A stretch of DNA of 64,000 bases from Novipirellula aureliae (GTDB lineage: Bacteria > Planctomycetota > Planctomycetia > Pirellulales > Pirellulaceae), in the NCBI RefSeq assembly GCF_007860185.1, contig NZ_SJPY01000001.1:953132-1017131 (forward strand), written 5' to 3'. The stretch's first letter is position 1. Every line of letters starts with the position of its first letter. Of the stretch, positions 37,102 through 46,295 are shown one piece after another. The position numbers and the translations under genes were made by a program. The notes beneath the pieces are model-generated. The model did not search any database and was not told the DNA's origin. It saw only the letters and a list, made by a program, of their open reading frames with translations.

Positions 37102-37892
37102 CTCGGCAAAAATTCTTCAAGTAACTCAGCGAACTCGGCTGGCTTTTCCCAATTCGGGGCGTGACCACACTGGTCAATGAACTTTAACTGTGACCCTCGG
37201 ATGAGACGCTGGAATTCTTCGCCAGTCGCCGGAGGAGTGATCTCGTCTTCGCTTCCCCAAATAATAATGGTCGGCAAATCGAGCGACGCTAGCTCACGCT
37301 CGACACTACGGTCACGTGTCGCCCTCGATACCCGAAGCAGAAACCTTACATAGTCGCGATCCATCACCGCAGAGTGCCAATGGTCAATCAATGCCTCCGA
37401 AACCAAGCTGTGATCGTATAAGATGCCTGTCACCGTTTTTTTTACAAATTCGCGAGTTGGACGCGAACGCAAACCGCGAATGGGGCTGCGTTCAAACAAC
37501 CCAGCACTACCAGCTAAAACCAAACCTTTTGCATGTCCAGGCTGGCGAAGACATAAATCGATCGCAATCAAGCCACCAAGCGAATTGCCGCACAGCACAA
37601 ACTGGTCTAGCTCCAAGGTCTTAATCAAATCCTCGATCGTCTCGCTCAAGTCTGCAACGGTTTGCATCCCGTTAAGACGCCGACCCGGTTGCGGGTCAAT
37701 GGGAAGCTGAGGTGCAATCACCCGGTAGTGGTCCGACAATCGGTCCATCACCTCCGCATAGTGCTCAGGCGTACCGAATAGACCGTGAAGAAACAAAACG
37801 GTGTTTGGCCCCGACCCCTGATCAACCAATCGATCAAGATCGACGGAGGGGCGAGAATCACGGTCGTTTTTAGGTTTAGAGCTGAAAATCAC
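37089..37892 (-). CDS. Alpha/beta hydrolase
   Basis: The 267-residue product shows the fold's motifs in order: VLFLHGLFGTPEH (oxyanion loop), CGNSLGGLIA (nucleophile Ser), WGSEDEITPP (Asp) and DQCGHAPNWEKP (His). No signal peptide. It resembles MhpC/2-hydroxy-6-oxo-dienoate hydrolase-like esterases, but the substrate is open. It overlaps the RND gene downstream, which suggests that it acts on the lipid-like compound moved by the transporter. Confidence 0.85.
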   Translation of the reverse strand: MIFSSKPKNDRDSRPSVDLDRLVDQGSGPNTVLFLHGLFGTPEHYAEVMDRLSDHYRVIAPQLPIDPQPGRRLNGMQTVADLSETIEDLIKTLELDQFVLCGNSLGGLIAIDLCLRQPGHAKGLVLAGSAGLFERSPIRGLRSRPTREFVKKTVTGILYDHSLVSEALIDHWHSAVMDRDYVRFLLRVSRATRDRSVERELASLDLPTIIIWGSEDEITPPATGEEFQRLIRGSQLKFIDQCGHAPNWEKPAEFAELLEEFLPSCFA

Positions 37893-38081
37893 GGGCGAAC
37901 TTTGAATAGAACTCAGTTGGACGAAAATCGCCCATCGAACACGGTCGGTCTAGAATCTTGTCTATGTATTAGCCCACCATTCTATCTACCGAGTCGTAGC
38001 CCGTCTAACACCCAAAGGGCAGAAAAATCCACTTTCACTCGCAAGTATCGCAAAAACCACCCATTCGGGCTATCGGTAATG

Positions 38082-40325
38082 CTATGGTTTTTGACAATGT
38101 TGATCGAGCCAATCAAAGAAGACGCGGCCCCAAACAACCCCATTTTGTGGGCTTAAAACCCAATGACCTTCGTCTGGGAAATACAGGAATCGGCTCTCGA
38201 CGCCTTGCACCTGTGCCGCCGTGAACGCTTCCATGCCCTGAGTGACTGGGACGCGAAAATCTTTCTCGCCATGAATGACCAGGAGCGGCGTTTTCCAATT
38301 CCCTGCAAATTTGTGGGGTGAAAACCGCTCGTAATCAGCAGCAACTTGCTCACTCTTCCAATACGGGCCACCTAAATCGTGATTCACAAAGAACAGTTCT
38401 TCGGTCGATCCGTACATCGATTCCAAGTTGAAGACACCGCAATGAGCGATCATCGAACAGAAGCGATTTGCACTATTACCCATCAACCAATAAACCGTGT
38501 ATCCCCCGAAACTGGCCCCGATCGCCGCGACGCGACTCGGGTCAATCTTCGGATCGGCGATCATCGCATCGGTCGACGCCAAGATATCCTGCATCGCCTG
38601 CCCGCCCCAGTCTCCGCTAATTTGGTCGTTCCACTCTTGCCCAAATCCTGGCATCCCGCGGCGGTTGACCGCTAACACGACGTACCCCTTGGCAGCCATC
38701 ATGTGAAAGTTCCAACGGTAAGAGAACCATTGACCGATCTGTCCCTGCGGCCCCCCTTGGCAATACGTCAGCATCGGCCATTGCTTTGCTGGCTCCGACT
38801 TTGAATCCGATTCCCCTCGATAGCCTGGTGGCAAGATGACCCAGTTGTGAATCTGCTTTCCATCGGTGGCGGTGAAGAACCGTTCTTCAATCGTCGGCAA
38901 TTCCAGTTTTGCAAAGATCGTTCCATTCACATCGGTAATCGTTGTGACCTGCTTGGATGTTGGTTCGATGATTCCTAACTCGGTCGGACGTAGCATATTT
39001 TCTTGCGCTACAATCACTCGCTCCGATGCAGCGTCTTGCTCGGAACCGCCCGTCGTTCCGATAACCTTAAAGTTGAACCGACCACTTGAAACCGGAGTCA
39101 ATTGCCGATTGGTTAGGTCGATCGAGAAGACTTGGTGCGTGCCATGCGTTTCACTGTCAAAATAAACTCGCTTGGAATCGGCACTCCATGTCGCGCGGTG
39201 CGTGGTTTGGTCGATCCCTTTGGTTAACTCCTCCATCTCGCCACTGTTGCGATCGTAAAGCATGATACGATTCCGGTCCGCTTCGAAGCCGGCCCGCTCC
39301 ATCGAATGGAAAGCGATAAACCGTCCGTCGGGTGAATAGGCCGGGTCCATATCGTAGCCCGCCATCCCAGGTGTGATGTTTCGGAGCGTCCCGCCATTCG
39401 TATCGACCAGAAAAATACTGCTGTCGGTACTTTCCGCTGGATTGTTCACAAGCTTAATTGTCAAAGCGACCTGTTTGCCATCGGGCGAAAAAGTGAACTG
39501 CTCGCGGCCGCCGAACGGAGGTAGCGGACAATCCGCCTTTAGCGATGGCATCAAATCAATCGGCTCGGATGCATTGCCCGAATCGTCGATCATCACCGTA
39601 TGCAGATGGCTGTAGGCGTAATCATGCCAAGCGTTCCAGTGCCGAAACATTAAGGAATCGATAATCCGAGCATCCGCTTTCGGCAGATCTTCAAATATCT
39701 CCGTCACCTTTTTATCCATTTTGACGTCGACGGTAAAAGCGATGGCATCGCCGCTCGGCGAAGACTTCAAATTCGCGACCCCATTTTCAACCGATGTCAA
39801 TTGCTTCGGCTCACCACCACTCGGATCGAGCATCCAAACTTGAGGCTTCGGTTTTTCGTCCTTCCCCTCCTCGGATTCGCCCGCTTTGGATTCGCTACCC
39901 TCAGCTTTCTCCGCCTCTTTCCCAGGTGCAATGTAAACCAGCTTGGCACCCGTCGTGTGATCAAGCCAAGCGAGTGACCCGAGTCCCTTGATGTCTTTTA
40001 GTAGCGTCTTGGCTTTCGCGGTTTGGAGCGGTGTGTCGAACGCGGTGGCTACCTTTCCGTCTGGCTTTGGCGGCGTTTGGGGAAGCGGTTGCAGCAACAA
40101 ACTAACCGTGCCTTCGTTTTCCGCTAAATCGTATCGGGTCACCAAGTAGGCAATCGATTTCCCATCGGGCGAAACGGCGGCATCGCCGATCCGAGCTAAA
40201 TCCCAAAGTCTTTCAGGAGTCAGTGTTTCAGCACGAGCGTTCGTCATGACGACGAGGATCGAAAGTAAAATTGGAAAAGCTCGCATGGGTAAGTTTCTCA
40301 GAGTTGTGGTAGGTTTTCTCAACAT
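38082..40325 (-). CDS. Exported S9-family prolyl oligopeptidase-like peptidase
   Basis: The 747-residue product has an export signal (MRAFPILLSILVVMTNARA beginning at residue 14), a WD40-like beta-propeller (about 40-470, with DMDPAYSPDGRFIAFHS) and a C-terminal hydrolase domain with GASFGGYTVYW (Ser), HGEKDFRVPV (Asp) and DEGHWVL (His). It resembles dipeptidyl or acylaminoacyl peptidases that trim short peptides. The ATG at 40325 overlaps the TGA of the upstream small gene, so coupling favours it; the ATG at 40286 would start directly at the signal peptide. Confidence 0.87.
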   Translation of the reverse strand: MLRKPTTTLRNLPMRAFPILLSILVVMTNARAETLTPERLWDLARIGDAAVSPDGKSIAYLVTRYDLAENEGTVSLLLQPLPQTPPKPDGKVATAFDTPLQTAKAKTLLKDIKGLGSLAWLDHTTGAKLVYIAPGKEAEKAEGSESKAGESEEGKDEKPKPQVWMLDPSGGEPKQLTSVENGVANLKSSPSGDAIAFTVDVKMDKKVTEIFEDLPKADARIIDSLMFRHWNAWHDYAYSHLHTVMIDDSGNASEPIDLMPSLKADCPLPPFGGREQFTFSPDGKQVALTIKLVNNPAESTDSSIFLVDTNGGTLRNITPGMAGYDMDPAYSPDGRFIAFHSMERAGFEADRNRIMLYDRNSGEMEELTKGIDQTTHRATWSADSKRVYFDSETHGTHQVFSIDLTNRQLTPVSSGRFNFKVIGTTGGSEQDAASERVIVAQENMLRPTELGIIEPTSKQVTTITDVNGTIFAKLELPTIEERFFTATDGKQIHNWVILPPGYRGESDSKSEPAKQWPMLTYCQGGPQGQIGQWFSYRWNFHMMAAKGYVVLAVNRRGMPGFGQEWNDQISGDWGGQAMQDILASTDAMIADPKIDPSRVAAIGASFGGYTVYWLMGNSANRFCSMIAHCGVFNLESMYGSTEELFFVNHDLGGPYWKSEQVAADYERFSPHKFAGNWKTPLLVIHGEKDFRVPVTQGMEAFTAAQVQGVESRFLYFPDEGHWVLSPQNGVVWGRVFFDWLDQHCQKP

Positions 40326-40669
40326 TCAGCCATTTTATACGCTTGTGACGATCGTTCCCAGTCTCCTACCTGGAAACGCAATGTTTCCAAGGTCCGCCAC
40401 GGTGCGAGCGGCTCGAGCCAATCGGCGATCCCCAAAGACCCGGCCCAAGAAGTGGCCGCGGCGATGTCACGACTGTCAAAATCGCCCTCCAGCCGATCTT
40501 CGATCTTGGCAGCGTTCAGCCCCGCGCCCGGCGAGTCTTCCTGTTGGGACAGATCGCCGGGCTCCGTCACCGAATCGTCCAACCCAGGACTAGCGAATCC
40601 AACGGAAATTCCTAGCAGAATCAAGGCGATGCAGGCCAATCGTCGGGGCAGCGAATGGGGGACTCGCAT
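40319..40669 (-). CDS. Small exported protein of unknown function
   Basis: The ATG at 40669 follows a strong GAGGAGG site and opens a signal peptide (RLACIALILLGISVGFAS). The mature part of about 90 residues is acidic, with LGIADWLEPLAPWRTLETLR near the C-terminus and a last Cys. No family was recognised. It overlaps the S9 peptidase gene by 7 bp, so it is probably translated with it; a role as a partner or inhibitor is conceivable but not shown. Confidence 0.7.
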   Translation of the reverse strand: MRVPHSLPRRLACIALILLGISVGFASPGLDDSVTEPGDLSQQEDSPGAGLNAAKIEDRLEGDFDSRDIAAATSWAGSLGIADWLEPLAPWRTLETLRFQVGDWERSSQAYKMAEC

Positions 40670-40842
40670 GGTTGTATACCTCCTCAAGGTAGCATAGCCG
40701 CAATACCATGGGGCAGGTTTTTAACCCGTCCCCCCCAAAAAAAACAGACAAGATGCAACCCTGCTTCAAGAACAGCAACTGCGGCAATCGCCAATGGAGT
40801 GAACGGTAGGATATAGCCCACCGTGTACGAGAAAATACGGGC

Positions 40843-40871
40843 TTGCAAACAATGGCAAACTAATAGATACT
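40843..40871 (+). promoter_or_regulatory. Possible sigma-70-type promoter of the tRNA gene
   Basis: TTGCAA (40843-40848) and GATACT (40866-40871) are 17 bp apart and lie 65 bp before the tRNA. Both boxes match the consensus only in part. Confidence 0.35.
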
Positions 40872-40935
40872 CTGGCCCTGAAATTATCGGCCCGGTTGCT
40901 GCAAAGCGAGCGGGACCGTAAATTAGTGAAGAAGA

Positions 40936-41019
40936 GCCGAAGTGGCGGAATTGGCAGACGCGCTGGATTCAAAATCCAGTTCTCGCAAGGGAGTGAGGGT
41001 TCGAGTCCCTCCTTCGGTA
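40936..41019 (+). tRNA. tRNA-Leu, anticodon CAA
   Basis: The 84-nt gene folds with acceptor GCCGAAG/CTTCGGT, D-arm GCG/CGC, anticodon stem CTGGA/TCCAG around the loop TTCAAAA (anticodon CAA, codon UUG), a long class-II variable arm (CTC/GAG core) and T-arm GAGGG/CCCTC with loop TTCGAGT. The discriminator base is A and CCA is not encoded. The first pair is G-U instead of the usual G-C. A strong terminator follows 26 bp later. Confidence 0.96.
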
Positions 41020-41045
41020 TCAGTGGTCAGAAATGGCCACGACTG

Positions 41046-41082
41046 GCCTGGAACGGACAAAATCCGTTCCAGGCTTTTTTTT
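41046..41082 (+). terminator. Rho-independent terminator of the tRNA-Leu gene
   Basis: GCCTGGAACGGA, loop CAAAA, TCCGTTCCAGGC form a perfect 12-bp stem directly followed by eight T. Confidence 0.95.
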
Positions 41083-41608
41083 CGCACTCTCCGATCGATC
41101 TGCACGGCGCTGTGTGAAATTGTTCGCGATGTCCACCCAAGGTCATCCGGGGACATGACCGGACACCCCGCGTTGCAACAAATCCTTGTCCTTCTCGGGC
41201 TGTCGCGGTGCTCTCTTGCCACTGTTGGCGTAGAGGAAAACACCTGGAACACAACTGTGTAAAGCAATTTTGGCAGCAAAGGGACATTGGCAGTCCAGGG
41301 ACAGAGCATCATCTCAGGTGATACAGCAACACATCGAACAGAATTCATTGGTATTCTTGTTTGCCTATCGTGTTTGATTATCAACAATCAGGCATGCAAA
41401 CTCGTGAGATAGGCTCCTTCCCCCGGAATGGCCGCAAGGGGTGCGTACCTTCCTGCTGAGTGCTTAAAGACACGGCTTCGAGAACATTGACTTGCATCTT
41501 TTTTTTCTCTACGCCAACGGCGTTACATTGCGCAGCCCAGGGTTAAAGCTGGCAATCGCTTTTGCGATTGACGCTGCAACCCTGGGGAGACTTGCATCGT
41601 TTTTTTTT

Positions 41609-41858
41609 CTACGCCAACGGCGTTACATTCCGCAGCCCAGGGTTAAAGCTGGCAATCGCCTTTGCGATTGACGCTGCAACCCTGGGTAGACACGAAACGC
41701 CCACCCCGTGCCCCACCCCGGTTTTGGCGGCGAAGCCGCCGAAACCGGGGTGGGGCACGGAGAGGGGGGGAAACCAAGCAACCCAGGGTTGCGGTTTGCT
41801 GCGCTTGCGCTGGCAAAGCCTTAACCCTGGGCTATGTTATGTAACGCCGTTGGCGTAG
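41609..41858. repeat. 250-bp nested palindrome, copy 1
   Basis: The outer arms CTACGCCAACGGCGTTACAT and its complement (ends at 41858) are perfect. Inside, CCCAGGGTT/AACCCTGGG occurs in both halves, so each arm can fold alone (with GCAATCGC/GCGATTG inside) or pair with the other arm. The centre is a GC-rich hairpin with the stem CCGTGCCCCACCCCGG. The right flank begins directly after the last base. Confidence 0.9.
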
Positions 41859-42212
41859 AGGAAAACACCTGGAACACAACTGCGTAAAGCAATTTTGGCA
41901 GCAACGTACGGCAGCAAAGGGACAGAGCATCATCTCAGGTGATACAGCAACACCCGAACAGGATTCATCGGTATTCTTGTTTGCCTATCGGGGGCAGTCC
42001 AGGGACAGAGCATCATCTCAGGTGATACAGCAACACCCGGACAGAATTCATTGGTATTCTTGTTTGCCTATTGTGTTTGATTATCAACAATCAGGCATGC
42101 AAACTAGTGAGATAGGCTCCTTCCCCCGGAATGGCTGCAATGAGTGCGTACGTTCCTGCTGAGTGCTTGAAAGACACGGTTTCGAGAACACTGACTTGCA
42201 TCGTTTTTTTTC

Positions 42213-42462
42213 CTACGCCAACGGCGTTACATTCCGCAGCCCAGGGTTAAAGCTGGCAATCGCCTTTGCGATTGACGCTGCAACCCTGGGTAGACACGAA
42301 ACGCCCACCCCGTGCCCCACCCCGGTTTTGGCGGCGAAGCCGCCGAAACCGGGGTGGGGCACGGAGAGGGGGGAAAACCAAGCAACCCAGGGTTGCGGTT
42401 TGCTGCGCTTGCGCTGGCAAAGCCTTAACCCTGGGCTATGTTATGTAACGCCGTTGGCGTAG
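42213..42462. repeat. 250-bp nested palindrome, copy 2
   Basis: Same length and almost the same sequence as the copy at 41609-41858, with the same flanking blocks on both sides. A T-run precedes it, as in the other copies. Confidence 0.9.
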
Positions 42463-42510
42463 AGGAAAACACCTGGAACACAACTGCGTAAAGTAATTTT
42501 GGGCAGCAAC

Positions 42511-42993
42511 GTACAAGGTCACGCGCACCTGAATCTTTGCTCTGACACGCTCAATTTCGATCCATACAAAACGATGTGTTTGCGAGTGAGGTGCATCCCA
42601 TGTTAAAATGCCCGCACTGATTCGAATTGCAGAACTCCCGGCGATCGTGGCATTCCTTGGCGTCACGCATCGCGCGTGCCGGAGGCGCAGCTAGGGGGAG
42701 CGTTAGGCCGTATGCTGTTGGATCTCGTCACCGGTTGACCGAGGTTGTGTGGGGCAAACCGCTTGATTCGGCAAGGACAGACCACGGGCCAAATCGTTTC
42801 AGGGCCAAATCGGACTCCGGATGTTTCGCATCGTTTGGTCCTGGGGCGACAATTGTCGGTAGGCCAGAAGGTGTCGAGCGGTCGGCAAGCAGTGGCGAAA
42901 TCAAACCGGGATAGCGGCGAGCGGCTATGAAACATCATCTCGATAAGGCCAATCAGTATTCAACTCGATCAACCCAAATTAGCGAGACAACGA
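42511..42993. other. Region between the palindrome array and the alginate lyase
   Basis: No gene on either strand is convincing. The overlapping short frames share no known motif. It presumably carries the alginate lyase promoter; GCGAGACAACGA just before the ATG has only a weak ribosome site. Confidence 0.45.
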
Positions 42994-43788
42994 ATGGTGA
43001 AGTGGAATTTTACTCTTGGTTTTGCGATCGCATCTGTATTTGCGATATCGTCGGCGACCGCTGCTGAGCCGAACCGCCCAATCGATTTGAGCCACTGGAA
43101 GTTGACGCTGCCTACCGATGCTTCCAATCAGTATGGCGGTCACGCGGCGGAGGTGTCAGCGGCAAAACTCACCGCCGGATTCCAAGATCCGCATTTTCAA
43201 ACGGATGCAAAGGGGCATCTGGTTTTCTGGTGTCCCGTCAACGGTGCAACGACCGGAGGGACCAAGTACCCGCGATCCGAGCTTCGCGAAATGCTCGACG
43301 TGGACAGCTCGAGAGTGAATTGGCCGATGCCGGGAACTCACGTTCTAGACGCTCGTTGCCGGGTGACACAGGTCCCCAGCAACCCAAAAGTGATCATTGG
43401 CCAGATCCACAGCTACACGGGAATGTCCAAGCCGCTGATCAAGCTGCAATACGTCAAGGGCCGCATCGAAGCATTGATAAAGGAGAGCCCGACAAAGGAC
43501 AAGGATCAAAAGCAAATTTTTGCCGGAGGCGATTTGAACACGGACATCGCTTATCAAATCAAACTTCAGGACGGAGTGCTGTCAATTACCGTCAACGGGG
43601 AGACGCAGTCGCAGAACGTTTTGGAGAATGATGCCGATTGGGCGAACCAGACATTCTACTTCAAAGCAGGCGCGTATCCTCAAGACAATGAAGGCGACGA
43701 AAGCGAAGGGGCGCGGGTTGCGTTTTCTTCGCTAAAGGTGAGTCACGTTCAAGTGATTGCACGTGATGGATCTAGCCAAGGCCGTTAG
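42994..43788 (+). CDS. Exported PL7-family alginate lyase
   Basis: The 264-residue product has a signal peptide (VKWNFTLGFAIASVFAISSATAA region) and a single PL7 beta-jelly-roll domain. All three family signatures are present: YPRSELREM near 88-96, IIGQIHSY near 132 and the C-terminal YFKAGAYPQ near 223. PL7 enzymes cleave alginate by beta-elimination, leaving unsaturated uronates; QIH often goes with acceptance of guluronate-containing blocks. No lyase-processing genes lie next to it; it stands alone between the repeat array and an unrelated gene, which fits recent acquisition. Confidence 0.92.
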   Translation: MVKWNFTLGFAIASVFAISSATAAEPNRPIDLSHWKLTLPTDASNQYGGHAAEVSAAKLTAGFQDPHFQTDAKGHLVFWCPVNGATTGGTKYPRSELREMLDVDSSRVNWPMPGTHVLDARCRVTQVPSNPKVIIGQIHSYTGMSKPLIKLQYVKGRIEALIKESPTKDKDQKQIFAGGDLNTDIAYQIKLQDGVLSITVNGETQSQNVLENDADWANQTFYFKAGAYPQDNEGDESEGARVAFSSLKVSHVQVIARDGSSQGR

Positions 43789-43860
43789 GATTACCCGTTT
43801 CGATTGGTGCCAACCCCGTGCCAATCCAAACGAGCCATTTTGCTAAAGCACTTGTCAATT

Positions 43861-45330
43861 TTACGCCAACGAGCCTAGTGGTTTGGAGTGTCTTTCGAGA
43901 CGCTTCATGACACTGCTTTGTGACGCAGCACTTGACTTGCATCCGAAGAAACCACGGTCCTGAATCACTTCGGCAACCTCTTCTGGAACGTGCTCGGTCC
44001 AGCTCGAATCGCCAGCTTGGATCATTCGCAAAACCTCGCGTGAAAATGTTTCGAGATGCAAGGGATTGAAATTGTCCAATTGCTCAATGCATCCTTTTTC
44101 TACCAAGTACTGATACAGTTTGCGGATTTCGGGTGCAATTTGCAGATTGTCGACCATGGTCAATTCGCCCGTCTCGCGATTGAGCAGGGGATAGATGTAG
44201 AGTTTTAGATCGTTTTTGAACATCCTTCCAAAGGATTCAAGGATACCACCATCCAGCTGCGTGTAGTACTTTTCGTCAAACAATTCGCAAAGCGAACCGG
44301 CACCCATCGTGATGCCAATTTTCTTCTTGGTGTACCGTGCCAAGTAGGCTGCCAAGCGGTAGTACTCAAAGTAATCCGAAATCAGGACTGTCATTCCACA
44401 CGCGGCAAGCGTATCGGCTCTCGCTAAAAAATCTCGCAGATCGATATCGCCGTTGGCTTGCAAATTACGCATCGTGATTTCCGCCAACGTGACAACTTCC
44501 TCTTCCTCGACATCCACTTCGTGGGTGAATTTCTCGTGAGCCGCCTCGAGCATATCGAGATTGACGTGGGTGATCGGTCGAAAGCTGCCTCGTTGGACGA
44601 GGATGGGCTTTTTGTAAAGAACTTCCGAAGGCTGCATCACTTCACCGCTAGCCGAAAACATCGCCGAATTGCTCAATCCTAATTGGACCAATCGCAAACT
44701 CATGACTCGATTGTCAACGTGTCGGAAGGCGATGCCTGAAAACTCGATCATATCGATTTCGATTCGCCGAGTGCTCAGGTCATCGAGTAGCGATTCGATC
44801 AACTGGTCCGGTTCGTGATTGAGGAAGAACGCACCGTAGAGCAAATTGACGCCGACAATCCCGAGGGCTTCTTGCTGGAGCGAGTTTTCGGTATCAAGCA
44901 TTCGTACGTGGATAATGATTTGGCTGTCTTCGTCACGCGGGTGAGCTTGAAAACGAATGCCCATCCATCCATGGCAATCGTTGGTCCCATGAAAATTACG
45001 AGCCGAAACGGTGTCGGCGAAAGCAAAGAATGCGGTTGTGTCGCCACGCTTTTCTTTGAGTCGTTCTAGATTCAGGCGGTGCTCGTGGTCGAGCATGTCT
45101 TCCATTCGTTGCCGGCAAACGTAGCGCTCGCATTCGCCGTAGATGGCATCACTGACCGACATATCATAGGCCGACATGCTCTTGGCAATCGTCCCGGCTG
45201 CCCCCCCGGCACGAAAAAACCAACGCACAACTTCTTGTCCAGCACCAATTTCAGCAAACGAGCCATAACGCCGCGGATCGAGATTAACGGCGAGAGCTTT
45301 CTGTGCGGTATTGGCTTGGACGGATGTCAT
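43861..45330 (-). CDS. Conserved soluble protein of unknown function
   Basis: Starting at ATG 45330 (MTSVQANTAQKAL, after a GGGG site) the product has 489 residues. Conserved-looking segments are YGSFAEIGAGQEVVRWFF, GGAAGTIAKSMSAYDM, DTTAFFAFADTVSARNF, CHGWMGIRFQ and LGIVGVNLLYGAFF. I recall relatives in cyanobacteria and Bacteroidetes that carry labels such as TonB-dependent receptor or nicotinate-nucleotide adenylyltransferase; neither fits, as there is no signal peptide, beta-barrel or HxGH motif. No membrane helix is seen. It is a single gene. Confidence 0.75.
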   Translation of the reverse strand: MTSVQANTAQKALAVNLDPRRYGSFAEIGAGQEVVRWFFRAGGAAGTIAKSMSAYDMSVSDAIYGECERYVCRQRMEDMLDHEHRLNLERLKEKRGDTTAFFAFADTVSARNFHGTNDCHGWMGIRFQAHPRDEDSQIIIHVRMLDTENSLQQEALGIVGVNLLYGAFFLNHEPDQLIESLLDDLSTRRIEIDMIEFSGIAFRHVDNRVMSLRLVQLGLSNSAMFSASGEVMQPSEVLYKKPILVQRGSFRPITHVNLDMLEAAHEKFTHEVDVEEEEVVTLAEITMRNLQANGDIDLRDFLARADTLAACGMTVLISDYFEYYRLAAYLARYTKKKIGITMGAGSLCELFDEKYYTQLDGGILESFGRMFKNDLKLYIYPLLNRETGELTMVDNLQIAPEIRKLYQYLVEKGCIEQLDNFNPLHLETFSREVLRMIQAGDSSWTEHVPEEVAEVIQDRGFFGCKSSAASQSSVMKRLERHSKPLGSLA

Positions 45331-45571
45331 AGAAATTGCCCCAGAGGTCGTTACAAATGAAATGTCTCTGTTAGATATGAGTGACAGACCACTCCGAGGC
45401 GGGGAGAAAGACGCCAAGTCGTTCAGGTTTTCTGGATATAAGGCCCTGCAAGCATCATTGCCGGAATGATCGGCCATTTGCTCCGTCTATCCGAGACGTC
45501 GTCTCGGTTTCTTGCCGGGTCTGCCGTTGGTTGCCCCAGCCCATTCAAGACGCTGGCAACTCAAGAGGCTT

Positions 45572-46261
45572 TTACAAGCGGTCGGCCCAAGTGGCGACAT
45601 CACTCCGGGTTGCTCCGTAGGGAACGCGGCCCAGAACAGGAACGTCGCTATATCTCGAGATCTCCGCTGCGTTTTCGTCAGCCGATGGGTCAAGCGAGTT
45701 GCTGACATCGCTCAACACGATTCCGATGGGTGTGATCCCGATCGCCTTTGCGGCGGTACAGGTCGCTAGCGTTTGATGGATCGTACCGAGTCGGTTTGCT
45801 GCGACGATGAGGACGTCGATCGTTCCCAGGGAGCGGGCCAATTGCTTGATGAGATCTGCATTGAGAAATCCATCCGCTAGGGGACTAAAGAGGCCACCGG
45901 CTCCCTCCACAATCAAGATATCGTACCCTTGCTTCCAAGGATCGACCCCGCTGACGAGCAGCTCCGCATCAACCGTCTTGCCCTCGGCTCGCGCGGCATT
46001 GGGTGGAGCAAGCGGTGCTAAAAATTTCTGGGGGCAGACATCTGCCAAAACGCCCGGTTTTCCTGCTGCATTCCAAAGTTTCCGTGCGTCATCGGCGATC
46101 CGTTCACCCGCTTCGGCATGGCAATCGCTCGCTACCGGCTTGTAGACTCCAACTTGGCTGCCAGAATATCGGAAGGATTCGGCAACTAAACATCCGACAA
46201 ACGTTTTGCCGACATCGGTGTCGGTTCCGGCAATCATCAGTCGTTTTGGCGATCGATTCAT
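45572..46261 (-). CDS. bioD: ATP-dependent dethiobiotin synthetase
   Basis: The ATG at 46261 (MNRSPKRLMIAGTDTDVGKT) places the P-loop GTDTDVGKTF at residues 12-21, as in BioD; the length of 229 is normal. YKPVASDC, LIVEGAGGLFSPLADG and VANRLGTIHQTL are further BioD motifs. It closes the ureido ring in biotin synthesis. No other bio gene is near. It is divergent from aguB with only 34 bp between the starts, so promoters must overlap the coding ends. The longer upstream frame is an artefact of the divergent gene. Confidence 0.93.
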   Translation of the reverse strand: MNRSPKRLMIAGTDTDVGKTFVGCLVAESFRYSGSQVGVYKPVASDCHAEAGERIADDARKLWNAAGKPGVLADVCPQKFLAPLAPPNAARAEGKTVDAELLVSGVDPWKQGYDILIVEGAGGLFSPLADGFLNADLIKQLARSLGTIDVLIVAANRLGTIHQTLATCTAAKAIGITPIGIVLSDVSNSLDPSADENAAEISRYSDVPVLGRVPYGATRSDVATWADRL

Positions 46262-46295
46262 TTCGTCCACTTTCTTACCATCAGGATTTTTTGTC

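Larger units (their letters stand above)
41223..42510. repeat. Array of composite palindromic elements behind tRNA-Leu
   Basis: The region consists of repeated blocks. Right flank (starting AGGAAAACACCTGGAACAC): 41235-41280, 41859-41905, 42463-42510. Left flank of 218 bp: 41291-41508 and 41995-42212, with a partial copy 41910-41990. Between them lie one truncated (41509-41587) and two full (41609-41858, 42213-42462) palindromes. A 10-bp palindrome end remains at 41223-41234. Nearly identical 98- and 99-codon frames cross the palindromes but have no homology or sensible composition, so I treat the region as non-coding. It looks like a MITE- or REP-like element amplified by unequal exchange. 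Confidence 0.85.

Noticed and set aside
41083-41222. Attachment site of an integrated element next to tRNA-Leu
   Set aside because: No downstream copy of the tRNA 3' end and no integrase gene were found.
41562-42462. Near-identical 98- and 99-codon frames across the palindromes
   Set aside because: They follow the repeated DNA and its inverted arms, have no ribosome site and no family resemblance; the similarity is explained by the element copies.
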